Shown: positions 46,306-58,988, counted from the stretch's first letter. The stretch: 64,000 nucleotides of DNA from Boswellia sacra (GCA_013180625.2 SNVD02009837.1:310001-374000), one strand, 5' to 3'. Notes: a model not told the origin generated them from the sequence alone. Program-made: numbers and translations.

Positions 46306-49300
46306 TGGCTACTGATCACTGTACTAGACTATGAACTTAAGCCACCTTGCCCTCTTAAATCCCTCACACACTAACCTACTTCAGGCCAATTTGGATTGCT
46401 CTTATTGTGAAAAAAATCAATTTTTTTACAGTAACATTAACCTAAGATATTTGGGGTTGCTTCTCGACCTGCTTAAAAAAAATTACCGCAAAAAAAATCA
46501 GGTTTAATAAAGTAGTCTTAATACAGGCAACCACTTGCTCTTGAAGATCAACTCTTGCTTCTAGAAATTAAAATATCGAAATTGCCCTCAATAAAAAATA
46601 TATAAATTTACCCTAATTTATTCAATCTTTTTAATTAAAATTTATACTAAAGTTGAAAGATATTTCTTTATTTTTGTAAAATATTCTTTGGAAAGATATA
46701 CTTATGAAAATACCTTCAATTAATAAAAAAAATTACAATAATTACTAAATATATTAGTAATTTAATAAAAATTTTAAAAACAAAAATTACATTTTTGAAG
46801 TTATTAAAGCATGAGTTTTATAGCACAACAAAGTAAAGTTGCATAATTATTTAAATAAAATTTATAAATTTTGTAAATAAAATTATAAAAAAATTGTAAA
46901 TAACAATTTATTTATGTAAAAAAGATGTAGTACGCATTCATTTTTTTCAATTTTTTATTGTTTCAAATTTCATAAATAAAAAATAAAATGAATACATTTT
47001 AAAATAAAAAATATATATTAAACAAATCCAATACACATTATAAGTAATTAACAAAAATATAAAAATATATTTATTAATATATTATGTTATTATAAAGTTT
47101 ATATTATTTTATAAATAACCAAACCATGTTCAACCAGAATCAAGATTTTAGCATACTCATATATCACTTCATTCTTCTGCCAAAAAACTAAAAACAGTCA
47201 ACTAGATGAACTAAACATTATCCGTAGATTTAAATGAATACACATTTCATCAACACTAAAGCAAGGAAATAATATATATTTAAAACGGAATACTTACGTT
47301 TTCAAACTCGTGCATCATCCAACCAATCTTTTGCATTCCAGAGATAAAATAATTTTTCTAGAAAACACGTATCTTCAAACCTGCAGTGTTTGAATTACCA
47401 TGCCACCAAATTTCTCAAAGACCTGATCCAACACCAACACAAAACACGATTTATTTACTTAAAGAGAGTAATAGCATTTTCACACTCGCAAGACGAGACA
47501 AATATTTATAGAATTTAAACTTACTTACTCGGTAAATCGAAGGCTTCAAAATTGTAGAAATTAATTTCACAGATATATTGCACAGAGAGATCAGGGTCAA
47601 TCGGAATTGTGATGAAGTTATCATCACTTGAATACAATCGAAATTTCAGAAAATTACCCATTTCCGAATATAGATCAATTATTATCATTAAGAATATAGA
47701 TCAATTTACAAAAACTGCTCTGGACCCTCATCTTTTAGCCTTAAGTACTGTGGGGATTTGGTCTCCGGCAGATTTAACGGCCCCTTAGTTGCAGCCAAAT
47801 TTGTAACAAACAATATTATTCTTCTGTAATCATAAGGTTGAATGTTTTAGTTCTCATGTACAACATAATACTTCCATTGGTAATATGTACATACGTATAG
47901 GTGGATCAACGAGACATATAACACAAAACAGGTTTCAGGCTCTTATAAGAGCAACTTTTACGAGCGTTGTTATGTCAATATTTATTCCTTTTGAACAATA
48001 GAAACAATATATGATTTGGCTATTTCTGTTACACAAAACAAGTACTTGTGTTGGACACTAAGGAAATGTTCTCGAAATCAAAATCTTTGATACAATCAAT
48101 AAGGATTGTTGATGACTTGATCAAATGTTAAGAAGGTATTTGATTGACTTTTTTTTTTTTAGTTGGTTTTTCTAGTGATATTTAAGTAAGCCTCATGGAT
48201 AGTTAGTCATATTATTTTCATTTTAATTTATATTGAATTTTGTTGGTTCATTTGTTGAGAAGAATATTTTTCTCTTTCAATTAAAGAAGCTCCAAGCTTC
48301 TACAACTTGACCATACCGCTACGCATAGATATTAAATCAAATGAACGGTAAGTTTTCGAGTGTTTTTAAACGAGGTTCATCAAGATGTAACCATTATTCC
48401 CAAAGTCTAAAGAACTTGCAATACCGTAGCACGTGAGTAAAGCATAATAGTGTCATTGACAAGGACATTCCCCCCAATGTAAATTTAACTATGGTTTACA
48501 ATGCTATTGGAGAGCTTGTTTATCATTTCGATGGTTACATCATCTAAGCCGACAAGAAGACTCTGTCAAGTTTCTTCATGAGGATATTTATCGCGAAAAT
48601 CCCATTGTCAAGTCACAACATCTTCATGCTCACCGTCAAATCGAGAGCTCCACATCGTAGAGTCTTCACTAAAACTCTTTGAGTATGAGGAGCAACTTAC
48701 CGTTTATCATTTCGATGATGAGCATCTGTGGTGTTGAGAAAGGGTTATGATTCAGTGCATTATCATCAAATGCACCAACTTCTTAATGATAGTGAAGATT
48801 CTACCTAAAGCAAGAAACACAAACAAAAAAAGTATTAGTTCAACGTATATTGTCTGGAAATACATGTATACCGTAAGTCATACTTCCTTACATTGAACGC
48901 TTATTGATTTCCTCTTACAGAAACCAAATTTTGACTCGATGTTAGTTGACGATCAACTTGGAAGCACAAATCATATGTAGATAAGCATTAGCTATGAATA
49001 AGTTTGTAAGGCAGCCAGACTGACTGTTGAAAAAGTATTTTTGCCAACACGATAATTTGAATCGAAAACCAAATTTGGTCTTCATGCTTCTTTAGTTTCT
49101 ACCTGAAAGAGGAACAATAGACAGACAAGCCCTGTTGTGTCTGCAGCCCGAGCTAAGTGTTTGGAAGACATAGAATAAAATATTTTAAATTTAAAATTGT
49201 CGTTAATCTCATTGTTTACCGGGTCAATTCCATAACCGTCCTGAATTTGCTGCGGAAGCTCAGATGTCTACATGTTATTTTAAAAAATTTTATATACGTT

Positions 49301-49629
49301 CCATTTTCATTTAAAAGTAATAAAAATTTCATTGAAAAAATATAACTTTTCCAAAAATTGATTAGAAAATATTCAAATTTTGAAAATAAGAATAAAATCT
49401 AAAACTTTTCTAATGATCTTGTATCAACCACTATTCCAAGAATCTTAAAAAGAATAAATGATACATAAATTGAAAAAATATTTTATTAAATAATAAATTA
49501 AAGTAATTTACTAAAATGTAAAAAAATCCCAAATTTGTCTTAGAAAGTTTAAGTATTTGAGAATAATATCTTCGTTTTTATAATTTTAATTTTTTTATTA
49601 TTTTAATAATTTTTGAATAATTGCATAGG
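46306..49629. other. Intergenic, possible small gene fragment near 47.5-47.7 kb
   Basis: Mostly AT-rich with no recognised element. On the minus strand 47661-47527 is open from an ATG (begins MGNFLKFRLYSSDDNF) and ends at a donor-like GTAAG; 47430-47390 could be a second exon. I do not recognise the product and the support is weak. The 48.3-48.8 kb part has near-average base composition but no long frame. Confidence 0.35.
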
Positions 49630-49649
49630 CACAGTACAAGAAAACTGAC

Positions 49650-50045
49650 CTTTTACGGCATGCCAAAACCGCGGTAAAAGGTCTTTTACGACGATCCAAT
49701 GGCGGTTTTAGACCACTGTATAAAGTATGCAGTAAAAGGCATTTTGACTTTTTACTACAGTTTTAGCCCGTCGTAAAATGGTGTTTTGATTTATTTGTGG
49801 CGGTTTTACGGCCCGCCGTAAAAGGGTGTTAACCGTGGTTTGATCGACCACCGTAAATGGTTTATTTATTTGCGGCAGTTTTATTGCCCGCCGTAAATGG
49901 TTGTGTACGACGGAATGCATTTATTTACGGCGGTTTTATAGCCTGCCGTAAAAAAGTTTACCGCGGTTTATGGGACCACCGTAAATGGTTTAAGGTGCTG
50001 TCATGAACCTTATTTATGGCGGTTCATCGCCCACCGTAAAAAATG
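49650..50045. repeat. CACTA subterminal repeats (ACGGCGGTTTT)
   Basis: About a dozen direct and inverted copies of TTTACGGCGGTTTTA/CCGCCGTAAA with variants. Such arrays serve as transposase-binding sites in EnSpm elements. Confidence 0.85.
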
Positions 50046-50879
50046 TAGCTTCTATTTTTTTGGCCGTTTGGGTAATCCGTTTTTATAACCAAAATTTTTT
50101 GAAACCTTTTTTCGTTTTCAAGCAATTCATTGCATATAATAACACGAAACAAATAAATTGATATGGGCATAACACATAAAAGAGTTACAAGTCTTATTGC
50201 AATCAATAACATGAAGTAATAAAAGAATATATTCGCATACATTCGCAAACATGAGGGAAAAAGAGTTCTACTAATTTTGTTTCCAATAAGTGCAGAAGTC
50301 TAAAATAAGTGAAAAAGTCTTATTCCAATCAAGTCTTCATGTCAGAAAAACCTGCACAAATAAAATGCAATAATTAGTACTTAACTATTCATAAGTTTAT
50401 TAAAAAGGTTCAAGTGAAAGCTATATGTCTTACATTGATTTATTTACATAGAAATGATAAATAACTTCATATATATACCTAATTCTCCTCATTGTCCTCA
50501 TCATTTGTTGTTGCAAAGTCAATGTTGGCACGATTTCGATGTGCACTTGAAGCATCTGAAACCGGAGCCTAAGATATTGTGGAAGATTTAGAAATACTTA
50601 TAATCCTAAATAGTTTCAATCATCAACAGCTTATAATTATTAACAAAAAAAAAAAAAACAAAGTAATCATGTTCTCACTTGGGTTTAGACTCTATGTACT
50701 ACATATAGCATTATGATAAATAGTTAGCAAAGACAACCATATTGCCAAAGGCGAGTTCACCAACTACATGTTCTCAATCCGATTCACAATTAAAATCATC
50801 AATCAAATCAATCCCTCACCAGCTTCATGAATTAGATAGCAACTCTTTCAATAACCACATATAGAGTAAATGAAAGTTA

Positions 50880-52200
50880 AGTGAATACCCGATGTCGTAT
50901 AGGTGATGGCAACTGCTCTTCAATGTCTGAAATTTTTTGATATAAAAAGTTGTATAACTGCGTATTGTAGTCCTTCAATTCTTTGTTCTCCACTCGTATT
51001 TCATGTAATTCTTGATGCAATTTCTCCACATCAATAGGCTGAGATGAATATTGATTTATGACATTAGTTTGGAGAAGGACTATGGCCATATGTGCGGGCA
51101 TAACCACGATGATCACGTCCCAATACATCTTGAAATACCCGCTGCAGCTTCGATTTGTTGCTCAATAGGTATTCTGGACATGCCTTCTTTTAGTTGACTC
51201 TGCAAAATGATGAAAACAATTGTAAGTGAAAGCATAAAAAAAGGATTGTGTAACCAATTTAACACAAATTGTAAGAGCATATAATTTAGTTTAAAAAAGT
51301 ACAATTATTTCAGCACTCTCAATGTCTACTACATCTCCATCACTTCTCGTTCTAGTCTTGATAAATACACTTATGCGATCTGTTTTTTCTCCACTTTTTG
51401 ACATCTTAACACAAAAAAATAAAGAAAAATATATTAGTGTATATATGCAAAGGAAGTAAGTTACCAATATAACACATTAATTATCAATGCAAAATCTCTA
51501 ACAATTCATACGAATTTTAAATGCTGTTAAAACTTACCTCTTCTCTCTTTTTAGCAAAAGATGTGTGACCAGTCTTATGAAGTGCAAACTAGTGTGCACG
51601 ATTTGCCTTATTCCTCTCTGCTTGTTTCTGTAATATTAAAGAGCAATATTTTAGTATATTTTGAGAAAACAATTATCTTAACAATCATTTTTATAACTTA
51701 CTTGAGCTCTTTCGCTACTCCAATAAGCCACTAAGATCTTCCAATGCTCTTCAGTAAATTTTGGAGGGGTAAATGCTAAACGAGCCTCATCCGTCAGATA
51801 TAGCTTGTAAAAGTATCTCTTAACACGAGCTTTCCAATCCCTCCAAAGTACTCCGATTGCTTTTAAACAATGAGGTCTATACTCATCCGGAACATCTGTA
51901 TTCTCCTATAATAACGAAAAGTATAATAGAGATTATTGTACACTTTTCAACTTAGCAGTCAAATTAAATTAAATACCTTCACTTCTTCCCAAATTGCATT
52001 CAATTTGTGCTCAGGAATGGCATGCCAACTAGCAAAAGTCAACGGAGCCATTGATCCATTTCTGGCTATGATGCCAAGTTAAAATGTAAACGTCTCTTTA
52101 TTCAGACCAATTGGTTGCCATTTGTCGTTGAAATCAACATGTAAAATCTGGCCTGAACCCCATTCAGAATTACCGCGAGCAGCTCCACGACCTTTTGCTT
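50880..52200 (-). pseudogene. CACTA second ORF (Transposase_24/Ptta-type) remnant
   Basis: Minus-strand pieces match the second protein of plant EnSpm elements: LGIIARNGSMAPLTFASWH with HAIPEHKLNAIWEEVK (52080-51975), then WRDWKARVKRYFYKLY and FTPPKFTEEHWKILVAYW (51905-51710), and LGRDHRGYARTYG with an adjacent coiled-coil-like stretch (51120-50880). Introns or decay separate them. The protein normally assists the transposase in binding element ends. Confidence 0.75.
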
Positions 52201-52588
52201 GTGATGACGCACCTAATCATATAGAATTAGTTTCATATTATAAAGTAAAACATTTATATGAAAGAATTATCATTTATATACAAACCATGGTCTCCCATAT
52301 TCGTTTGAGACTAGGAAGATGAAGATAACTGTCGTTGAGATTCTGCCTCCTTTCGTAGTACACTTTCCATAGAGTCATCTCTGTGTCACTTTGGTGCCAT
52401 AGTAAGCTGCAACAAGATACTAACATTAGAAAACTAAAACCCTATTGATACATTATATTACAAATAGAATAAATGTTTGATGCATGTACAATAAATGGAC
52501 GTTAATAATGATAAAACAAAAAACAACTTTCATTAATACATAAGAAACATGATATACCTACAAGAAGTAAACTTTATCACAAAAACTA

Positions 52589-53259
52589 TCATTCCTCATC
52601 ATTTACACCATTGATGTCAACTGTAGTTCCATCAACTCCTGGCCTAACCCAAGCAACATCTTCTTCACGAACAAACTCTCTTTCATCCACTTCTTGTTGT
52701 GCATATAACTTAACTTGTGGTACATTTTTTATCGTATGCTCATAGTTTTTGATTGAATAAAGATCGAAGGAATCTCTAACAGTCATCTTAAGAACTATAT
52801 GCCAACCTACTTCTAAAGGATCTTGGATATAACAAACTTGTTCAGCTTGATTCGCTAGAATAAAAGGTTCATCATCCTCATGATTGAGTTTGTATAATAG
52901 ATTATTGAAGTTAACCATTGTGAAGTTAAACTCATCAAACTTCTTTCCAATTCGATCATCACCCCAATCACACTTGAACAACCAAATTTCATTGAGTTGA
53001 CATAATGAATTTCAATTATGTCTCTTAAAACCCCATGAAATGTTACACTGCCTGAACGTGGATTTCTATCCCTTGCACTAGCATAGCTCAGTGTATTAGC
53101 CTTTAACACAACACCAGAATTTTGGGAGGCTCTAGTGTTGTCAATATCTTTGGTTCGAAATTTGAAACCATTAACAACATAAGATTTTAAACGTCGCGCA
53201 ATTGTTTTTGGGCCATTAGCTAAGTGGATAATTTCTTCTGACAATGTCACTTTTGACAA
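52589..53259 (-). pseudogene. CACTA transposase C-terminus (DUF4216-like), frameshifted
   Basis: Two overlapping minus-strand frames. The first (53259-52855) contains FRTKDIDNTRASQNSGVV and YASARDRNPRSGSVTFHGVL. The second (52981-52589) contains FKCDWGDDRIG, DEPFILANQAEQVCYIQDP and WHIVLKM. These belong consecutively to the C-terminal region of EnSpm transposases, with a frameshift between them near 52980. The N-terminal catalytic part is missing. Confidence 0.85.
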
Positions 53260-53290
53260 TTTAAAATTGTCTATAGTTGTGCAACTATAG

Positions 53291-53680
53291 ACAATTTAAA
53301 ACATTAAATTTTTTTCCCAAAATTTTGAAACGACACTTAACGTTTATGAGATTTTAAGTAAGATTTTCAAAATTAAAGGCAGTTATGTGAAAGTAGTGCA
53401 AATTTAAGGGGTGGTTGAAGGCGTTGACCCTTTTTTATTTAGAAAAAGTAATAACATTGTTATAATCATGTAATTTTAAGTTTGTAAATGCAAAATGGAA
53501 GTGTTTATTTTTAAGATTATTTACACTGCATTCGTTTTGTTACTTAAAAACTCATTTTTGTGTACTACATATTCTCAACGCATTATTTATTTAATATCAA
53601 TTATATATCATTTACGAAATTTAAAATAATGCAAAATCAACCGGAAACCCCCAGACCCCAAAACACCCTAAACCCTAAAC
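53291..53680. other. Spacer ending in a short telomere-like tract
   Basis: No gene. The last bases (about 53665-53680) read CACCCTAAACCCTAAAC, a telomere-type motif placed directly against the poly(A) end of the LINE. Confidence 0.6.
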
Positions 53681-54622
53681 TTTTTTTTCTTTTGGAAAAA
53701 ATTAATAATTACATAAAAGAAAAACCATGATACATGAGACGAGGGGCATACCCCAAGCGAGTCACAAAGGACTCAAAAGTTCAAAAGGAAACACAGGATA
53801 AAACCAAATCCAAAAAGAAAAACAAAGGCCAAAACAACCCAAAACAAAGCAAAACAAAGCCAAAAAAGGCGCGTAGGCCTTAGCCAAAAGCCAAAACAAA
53901 ACTAGCCAACTACTCCCCAAATGGCACGAAACTGCATGGATATCACAAATTTGTCCTTTAGGGTTAGAACCCGAGTCCAAACCAATTCATAAATATCCCC
54001 TATGATCTCCGGATGAGTCCGATGTTGCTGCTCAAAAATAAGATTGTTTCTCTCATACCAGATAAAATAAATCATGACAAATAGAACCAACCGCGCAAGT
54101 ACATGTCTAAAATCCTTCTGGCTCTGAAGATGTAGGGAGGACCACCGAGGAAGCGAACCCAAAGAAAATGACAGCCATGTCATGAGAGTCTTCGCTGTCA
54201 TTTCTGGCCAAACAAAAGTAGAAAAAGGACATCGAAAGAAAATATGCCTATATGTCTTCGTATCTGATCACACAAAGCATATGTTGTAGACGACAGAATA
54301 CCATGACGCCAAAGACGATCCATAGTATGCAACCTCCCTAAAGAGGTAAGCCAAAGGATAAAAGAGTGTCTAGGGACATGGCCCGGGAACCAGAGAAGAT
54401 GATTAATAGAGTTCATCGATCGTCTAGCCCACAGCATATCCCAAGCTGAGTCAATGGAAAAGATACCCGAGGAATGCTCCTTCCAAACTCGATGATCTAG
54501 AGCCCCAACATTCAGGTGAAACCTAATTGAGTCTGAAATCAACTGAAGATCCGGCCCTCCAGGTGGAAAGACCTAATCCCCCTCCTGAATAATAGCCGAC
54601 ACCCTAGCATCCGGAGGTAGAC
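53681..54622 (-). pseudogene. LINE (L1-type) 3' part: zf-RVT region
   Basis: The minus-strand frames 54542-54198 and 54201-53902 encode the zinc-binding C-terminal region of plant LINE reverse transcriptases: VWKEHSSGIFSIDSAWD, HVPRHSFILWLTSLGRL, then an IYFIWYERNNLIFEQ element. One frameshift separates them. A poly(A) tail (poly-T on the plus strand at 53681-53688) marks the 3' end. The element is 5'-truncated and is interrupted by the LTR retrotransposon at 54623; its upstream remainder lies at 62810-62950. Confidence 0.85.
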
Positions 54623-56149
54623 TGATGAACACTTAAATATGCATGTTTAATAAGAGTTAGTTCATCATATTGCATTAATAGTGTCATTAAATTCCTCAAC
54701 TTAAGCATATTTGTAGCATTTGCATCTTTGGAATTAATTCCTCTTAATTTTGGTTTTGTTACAGGTTCGGTAAAATAGGTATAACTCTCTATTTATAGAT
54801 CAGAATGGTGCAAATATTAATGTTTTGGAAAGCTAATTCAATTGTCTACAAGATTGCATTTCAGAAGCATCATCAAATTCGAGCTCTTAGTGGACCAAAA
54901 TTGGGCTTGAAGTGAACCCATCTACAGTCTCGGCCCAGTCTGACCAGGCCTTAGTATTTGGACTGTATCTCTCAAAATACGTATCCAAATTGTGCAAATC
55001 AATATGTTCTAGAAAGCTGAGAGAAATATCTACAACTTTCATGAAGACATGTGATTAAAATTCTCAACATTTCAATGTCAAACTTGATGGTCAAAGTCGG
55101 TGCCTAATGATCCCAATTGTCAAAGATATTTACAACTAATATTTGACAATTATGCCCTTGTAATTTGACAAGTTTGCCCCTGGATGTATCTATAAATAGA
55201 GGTGCCTTGTGACCCATTAGGGCATCTTGGCCTTGGCTGGAACATTTTGGCTTTGGCTAGGATCTTGTATTGTGTTTTGTGTGTTTATGTTATTAATGAA
55301 TTTCCTTTTTCTTGCATTTTATTTTCTTTCTATTATAATGTTCTTCTAATTTCTCTTTTGCTAAGGTGAAAGGGTGAAACCCTTGATATGAGAATAAGGA
55401 TTCTCTAACCCTTAATATGTGCTTAATAATCTTAATCTTATAATGTTTATTCAATATGATTTATATTTAATTTCTTAATCAATCTTGACACCACTCGTAA
55501 AGTGGAGGTCTTGATCCATTGTCGACAATCCTTGGCACATCAAATGCTTGGATCCTTTCTAGATGATGTATGGTTCTTCCTTACCGACACGAATCTAGTT
55601 AGGAACCTTGATTTGTTGTAGACATATGTGATTGGCACATTGGATGCTTGAACCCATTTACAAGAAGTGGTATAAATATTGGTAATGAAACAAATATAAT
55701 TCATATAACTAAAATGGGTTAATTATCCTTATTTGAAATATCAAGGGCGGATCCCCTAACCTTAGCCTTCATTGTTATTGTGTTAATTCCTCTTGTATTT
55801 TAATTATTCTATTGTTTATGAACTTTTTATTTTATTTACTATGGCAGGTTCTACCACCGTATGAAATTGTTCTTTAATTTACTATGGTTGGTTATACCAC
55901 CTATTTCTATGGATGGTTTTACCTCCTCTTGCTTTTTGTTTCATATTTGAATGGTCGGTAATACCGCCTACCATCTTACATATTTATTGATATTATCTTG
56001 TCATTTCTTTGAATCATCCATATAACATTTGCTTATCTTATAATTTGTAACGCTTAAATTCCCTTCCTTGTGGATCGACCCCGGTCTTACCGGGTCTATT
56101 ACTTCGACACTCCTATACTTGGGAGACAATCCCTTTTTCGGATGTGTCA
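54623..56149 (+). repeat. 5' LTR of the LOG-carrying retrotransposon
   Basis: 1,527 bp, TGATGAACAC to GGATGTGTCA. CTATAAATAGAGG at about 55190-55202 is a good TATA box, so transcription should start around 55225. Confidence 0.92.
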
Positions 56150-56155
56150 AGTTTT

Positions 56156-56172
56156 TGGCGCCGTTGCCGGGG
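56156..56172 (+). other. Primer-binding site
   Basis: TGGCGCCGTTGCCGGGG lies a few bases after the 5' LTR. This site is characteristic of Athila/Tat-type plant Gypsy elements (tRNA-Asp primer is usually quoted). Confidence 0.85.
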
Positions 56173-56383
56173 AAGGTAAAAATTGGCGTACAAAATTGTA
56201 AGTATTCTCTTTTCTCATTTCTATTTTAATTTTTCTTGTATGTGTTTCTCTTTCTCTCCCCGTTTCTATTTTTATTTTTCTTGCATGTGCTCATCTTTTC
56301 TTTCTCTTTGCATTAGTTGGTAGAATTGTTTGTAGCCACTCATCTTCTTTGGAAAACATGCTCATACCCAACCAAGGACATTA

Positions 56384-58495
56384 ATGGATTACATAAGAAC
56401 TCATGCACAATCATGCATAGTCTTCCCTCATGATGTAAAATATTTCAACCATGAATCGGATTTCATTCAATTCTTACCCCACTTTCATGGCCTAGATGTT
56501 GAAAACCCATTTTTGCATTTGAGAGAATTTAAAGATTTTTGCAATATCTATTGTGACCTAAATTGTAGCATAAACATCTTTAGATTAAAGCTTTTTCCTT
56601 TTTCTTTAAAAGATAAAGCTAAAACATGGCTACAAAATCTTAGGTCAAGATCCATTAGTTCATGGGATGAAATGCAACAACAATTTTTGAAAAAATTCTT
56701 TCCTCCTTATAGAACAAATTCTCTCAAAGGGCAAATCATCAATTTCACTCAAAAACAGGGAGAGACCTTTTACCAATGTTGGGATAGGTATAAAGCATTG
56801 CTTAATACTTGTCCTCACCATGGTTTGGAAACATGGAGACTAGTTTTAATTTTCTATGAAGGTCTTACACATCAAGCTAGGCAAATGGTAGAATTAATGT
56901 GTAATGGACAATTTGAAAATAAAGACCCTGATGAAGCCATGGATTTCCTAGACTTACTAGCGAAAAATGCCCAAAATTGGAACAATGTTGGCACTTATGA
57001 GGTACCAAGAGCGTCTAGTAGAGGCATATATAACTTTAGGGAGAATCATGATCTATATGTTAAATTTACATCCCTAGCTAGGAAAGTCGAGGACTTAGAA
57101 ATATGGTCTATGCAAGAAACTATCTGTCAAACTTGTAAATCTAGTGATCATCCTACGGATGATTGCCCAATTGTGCCTACCTTTAGGAAAAGTCTCCATG
57201 AGCAAACCAACGTTTTAAACACTTTCCAAAGGTCAAATCCTAATCCTTACTCACAAAATTTTGGATGGAAAAATCACTTGAATTTTGATTGGAGGAATGA
57301 TAATAATGCACAATCTTACCAACCTTCCTTTCAATCATGTCAAAATTTTCAAAAAACTCATGATCATGCATCTTATAAGGATCTTGAAGAAACATGGAAT
57401 TCATTCATTGCAAAGCAAGAGGCTTTTAATAGTCAAGTTGCTCAAACTATGGCAAACTTGAATGATGCTCTTGAAAAACTTGCATTTGCATTTAGTACTC
57501 ATGAGAAAGGTGTGTTTCCATCTCAACTCGAGCCAAACCTCATCAATCCACATGTGAGTAATCCAAGTAGCCAACATCTAGATGAAGATTCGGTAAGTGC
57601 TCTTCTCGAAGATTCGGTAAGTGCTCTTCATGATGGTAAGGTTGATCAAGAACATATTCCTAACCCTTATGAGAAAGATGATGAATCAATCCTAAAGGGT
57701 AAGGAAGAGGTTAATCAACTTACACCTAACAAAGAAAAGACCGAATCCTCACTTATGCATCATGCAAAGGAATTTAACCAAAATTTTGATATTAATGAAT
57801 TTTTTGAGCATGATGAAAATGAGGAAGCTAATAGGACAAAAACTAACGTGGAAGACTATATCCAAAATGAGAATTTTTCAACTCCTTTGGAAATCGGGTT
57901 AACTAGTTCTTTTGAATCAAGTATGCAACTAGTGCCCATTGCTTCTAAAGAATTTTCATTGCTTGATTTTGTACAGGTGAAGAAGATTAAGAGTTGGGAG
58001 CCATGGTTCGAAAAAAGGCAGGAAGAAACAACCACACTCAGTAATGCATGCTTTAAGGACAAACAAACTCAGATAGTGGTAATCTCTTTCATTCTCATAA
58101 ATAAAGGAAAAAGAAAGGTACCACCTCAATGGCATATTTTTGACCGTGGTAAATCATTTTCGAAGAGATTCCTCTTTTTGCATTTCTTTATAATGATTGA
58201 TCAAATTTTATCCATCTATGCCATATTTTCATTTTTATTTTTATTCTTGATTTTTGCTATCATTTCTAGTTTGTTTTTATTTTATTTCGTGTGCGTTTAT
58301 TTTAGTTGTGTGTTTTTATTTAATTTTCCGGTCAAGTGGCGGATACAGTACTCCGTGGCTTTTGAAGTCGGTTTTTCAGTTCTAAAAACTGTTGCTCACC
58401 TTGCATCCATTTTCTTTTCTTCTCTCTCATTTTCTTCACATGGATACCATTCTCTCAAAATTGCACAAACATTTTCCCTCTCTTCCTCAAAATGA
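56384..58495 (+). CDS. Retrotransposon Gag (Athila-like), 703 aa
   Basis: Structural protein that packages the element RNA. The retrotransposon-Gag domain spans about residues 75-170 (AKTWLQNLRSRSISSWDE, FLKKFFPPYRTNSLK, GETFYQCWDRYKALLNTCPH). A CCHC knuckle follows at residues 248-261 (CQTCKSSDHPTDDC) and an acidic, Asn/Ser-rich middle. The frame is fully open. The last 90 residues include a strongly hydrophobic run (about 608-655, Phe/Leu/Ile-rich) that is unusual for Gag; it may be fortuitous translation of T-rich non-coding DNA where pol once was. The frame overlaps the next ORF by about 100 bases in a different frame. Confidence 0.88.
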   Translation: MDYIRTHAQSCIVFPHDVKYFNHESDFIQFLPHFHGLDVENPFLHLREFKDFCNIYCDLNCSINIFRLKLFPFSLKDKAKTWLQNLRSRSISSWDEMQQQFLKKFFPPYRTNSLKGQIINFTQKQGETFYQCWDRYKALLNTCPHHGLETWRLVLIFYEGLTHQARQMVELMCNGQFENKDPDEAMDFLDLLAKNAQNWNNVGTYEVPRASSRGIYNFRENHDLYVKFTSLARKVEDLEIWSMQETICQTCKSSDHPTDDCPIVPTFRKSLHEQTNVLNTFQRSNPNPYSQNFGWKNHLNFDWRNDNNAQSYQPSFQSCQNFQKTHDHASYKDLEETWNSFIAKQEAFNSQVAQTMANLNDALEKLAFAFSTHEKGVFPSQLEPNLINPHVSNPSSQHLDEDSVSALLEDSVSALHDGKVDQEHIPNPYEKDDESILKGKEEVNQLTPNKEKTESSLMHHAKEFNQNFDINEFFEHDENEEANRTKTNVEDYIQNENFSTPLEIGLTSSFESSMQLVPIASKEFSLLDFVQVKKIKSWEPWFEKRQEETTTLSNACFKDKQTQIVVISFILINKGKRKVPPQWHIFDRGKSFSKRFLFLHFFIMIDQILSIYAIFSFLFLFLIFAIISSLFLFYFVCVYFSCVFLFNFPVKWRIQYSVAFEVGFSVLKTVAHLASIFFSSLSFSSHGYHSLKIAQTFSLSSSK

Positions 58496-58988
58496 TTTGC
58501 TTAAAATTTATAAAGCTCGTGCAAAAAGACTAAGGTTGTTGATGCGTAAGGGTATTCCTGCAGATTTAAGATGGTTAATTGAAGCTAAGGTTCGATTCTC
58601 TTGTGAGTTTTCAAATAATCTTGTTTCCCATATGCCAGGTTTGGGAAAAAGCTCTTATGCCAAAAAGCGAAGAGCAAAAAGGTTACAAGTTTGTCACAAA
58701 TGTGCAAGATGGATTTGTAACCAGCGTTACCGCTCTTTGGGATATTTGTCTAACAATCGAGAGGATAAGCTACAGTTCATCAAGGATGGACTGAGTAAGG
58801 AGTCCTTGGATGATATCCGAGTGACTCTTGAGACGCATTCTTGTGGACTTGTGCAGCGTGAAATTTTTAATTTGTGGACACAATTCCGAGATGAGCAGGA
58901 ACGCTATAGTCTTGGGAATCTGACTCAAAACGACCCTGTTTGCCAGTTTATAAGAAAACTGGATGGGAAGCATATCCCCAACTCATAG
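58392..58988 (+). CDS. Unknown ORF between gag and LOG
   Basis: I do not recognise this 198-codon frame. A second Met at codon 17 (58440, MDTILSKLHKHFPSLPQ) may be the true start and would give 182 residues. The protein is basic, with ARAKRLRLLMRKGIP, a Cys pair motif CHKCARWIC around residue 105, then charged helix-like sequence (QREIFNLWTQFRDEQERYS) and a stop after KLDGKHIPNS. It has no retroviral protease, polymerase or integrase motif. It occupies the place of pol and lies 304 bases before the LOG start. It may be a second captured host sequence or an element-specific protein. Confidence 0.6.
   Translation: MLTLHPFSFLLSHFLHMDTILSKLHKHFPSLPQNDLLKIYKARAKRLRLLMRKGIPADLRWLIEAKVRFSCEFSNNLVSHMPGLGKSSYAKKRRAKRLQVCHKCARWICNQRYRSLGYLSNNREDKLQFIKDGLSKESLDDIRVTLETHSCGLVQREIFNLWTQFRDEQERYSLGNLTQNDPVCQFIRKLDGKHIPNS

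Larger units (their letters stand above)
49630..53290 (-). mobile_element. Second CACTA (EnSpm) element, truncated
   Basis: The left end, CACAGTACAAGAAAA, is a slightly altered CACTA terminus. It is followed by 400 bases of subterminal repeats built from TTTACGGCGGTTTT and CCGCCGTAAA (49650-50045). Transposase remnants follow on the minus strand. No second CACTA terminus is found to the right; recognisable sequence stops near 53290, so the 5' half including the main transposase core is gone. Confidence 0.85.

Noticed and set aside
49650..50045. Regularly spaced inverted repeats considered as a CRISPR-like array
   Set aside because: Units and spacers are irregular and the array abuts a CACTA terminus with transposase remnants; it is a subterminal repeat region.
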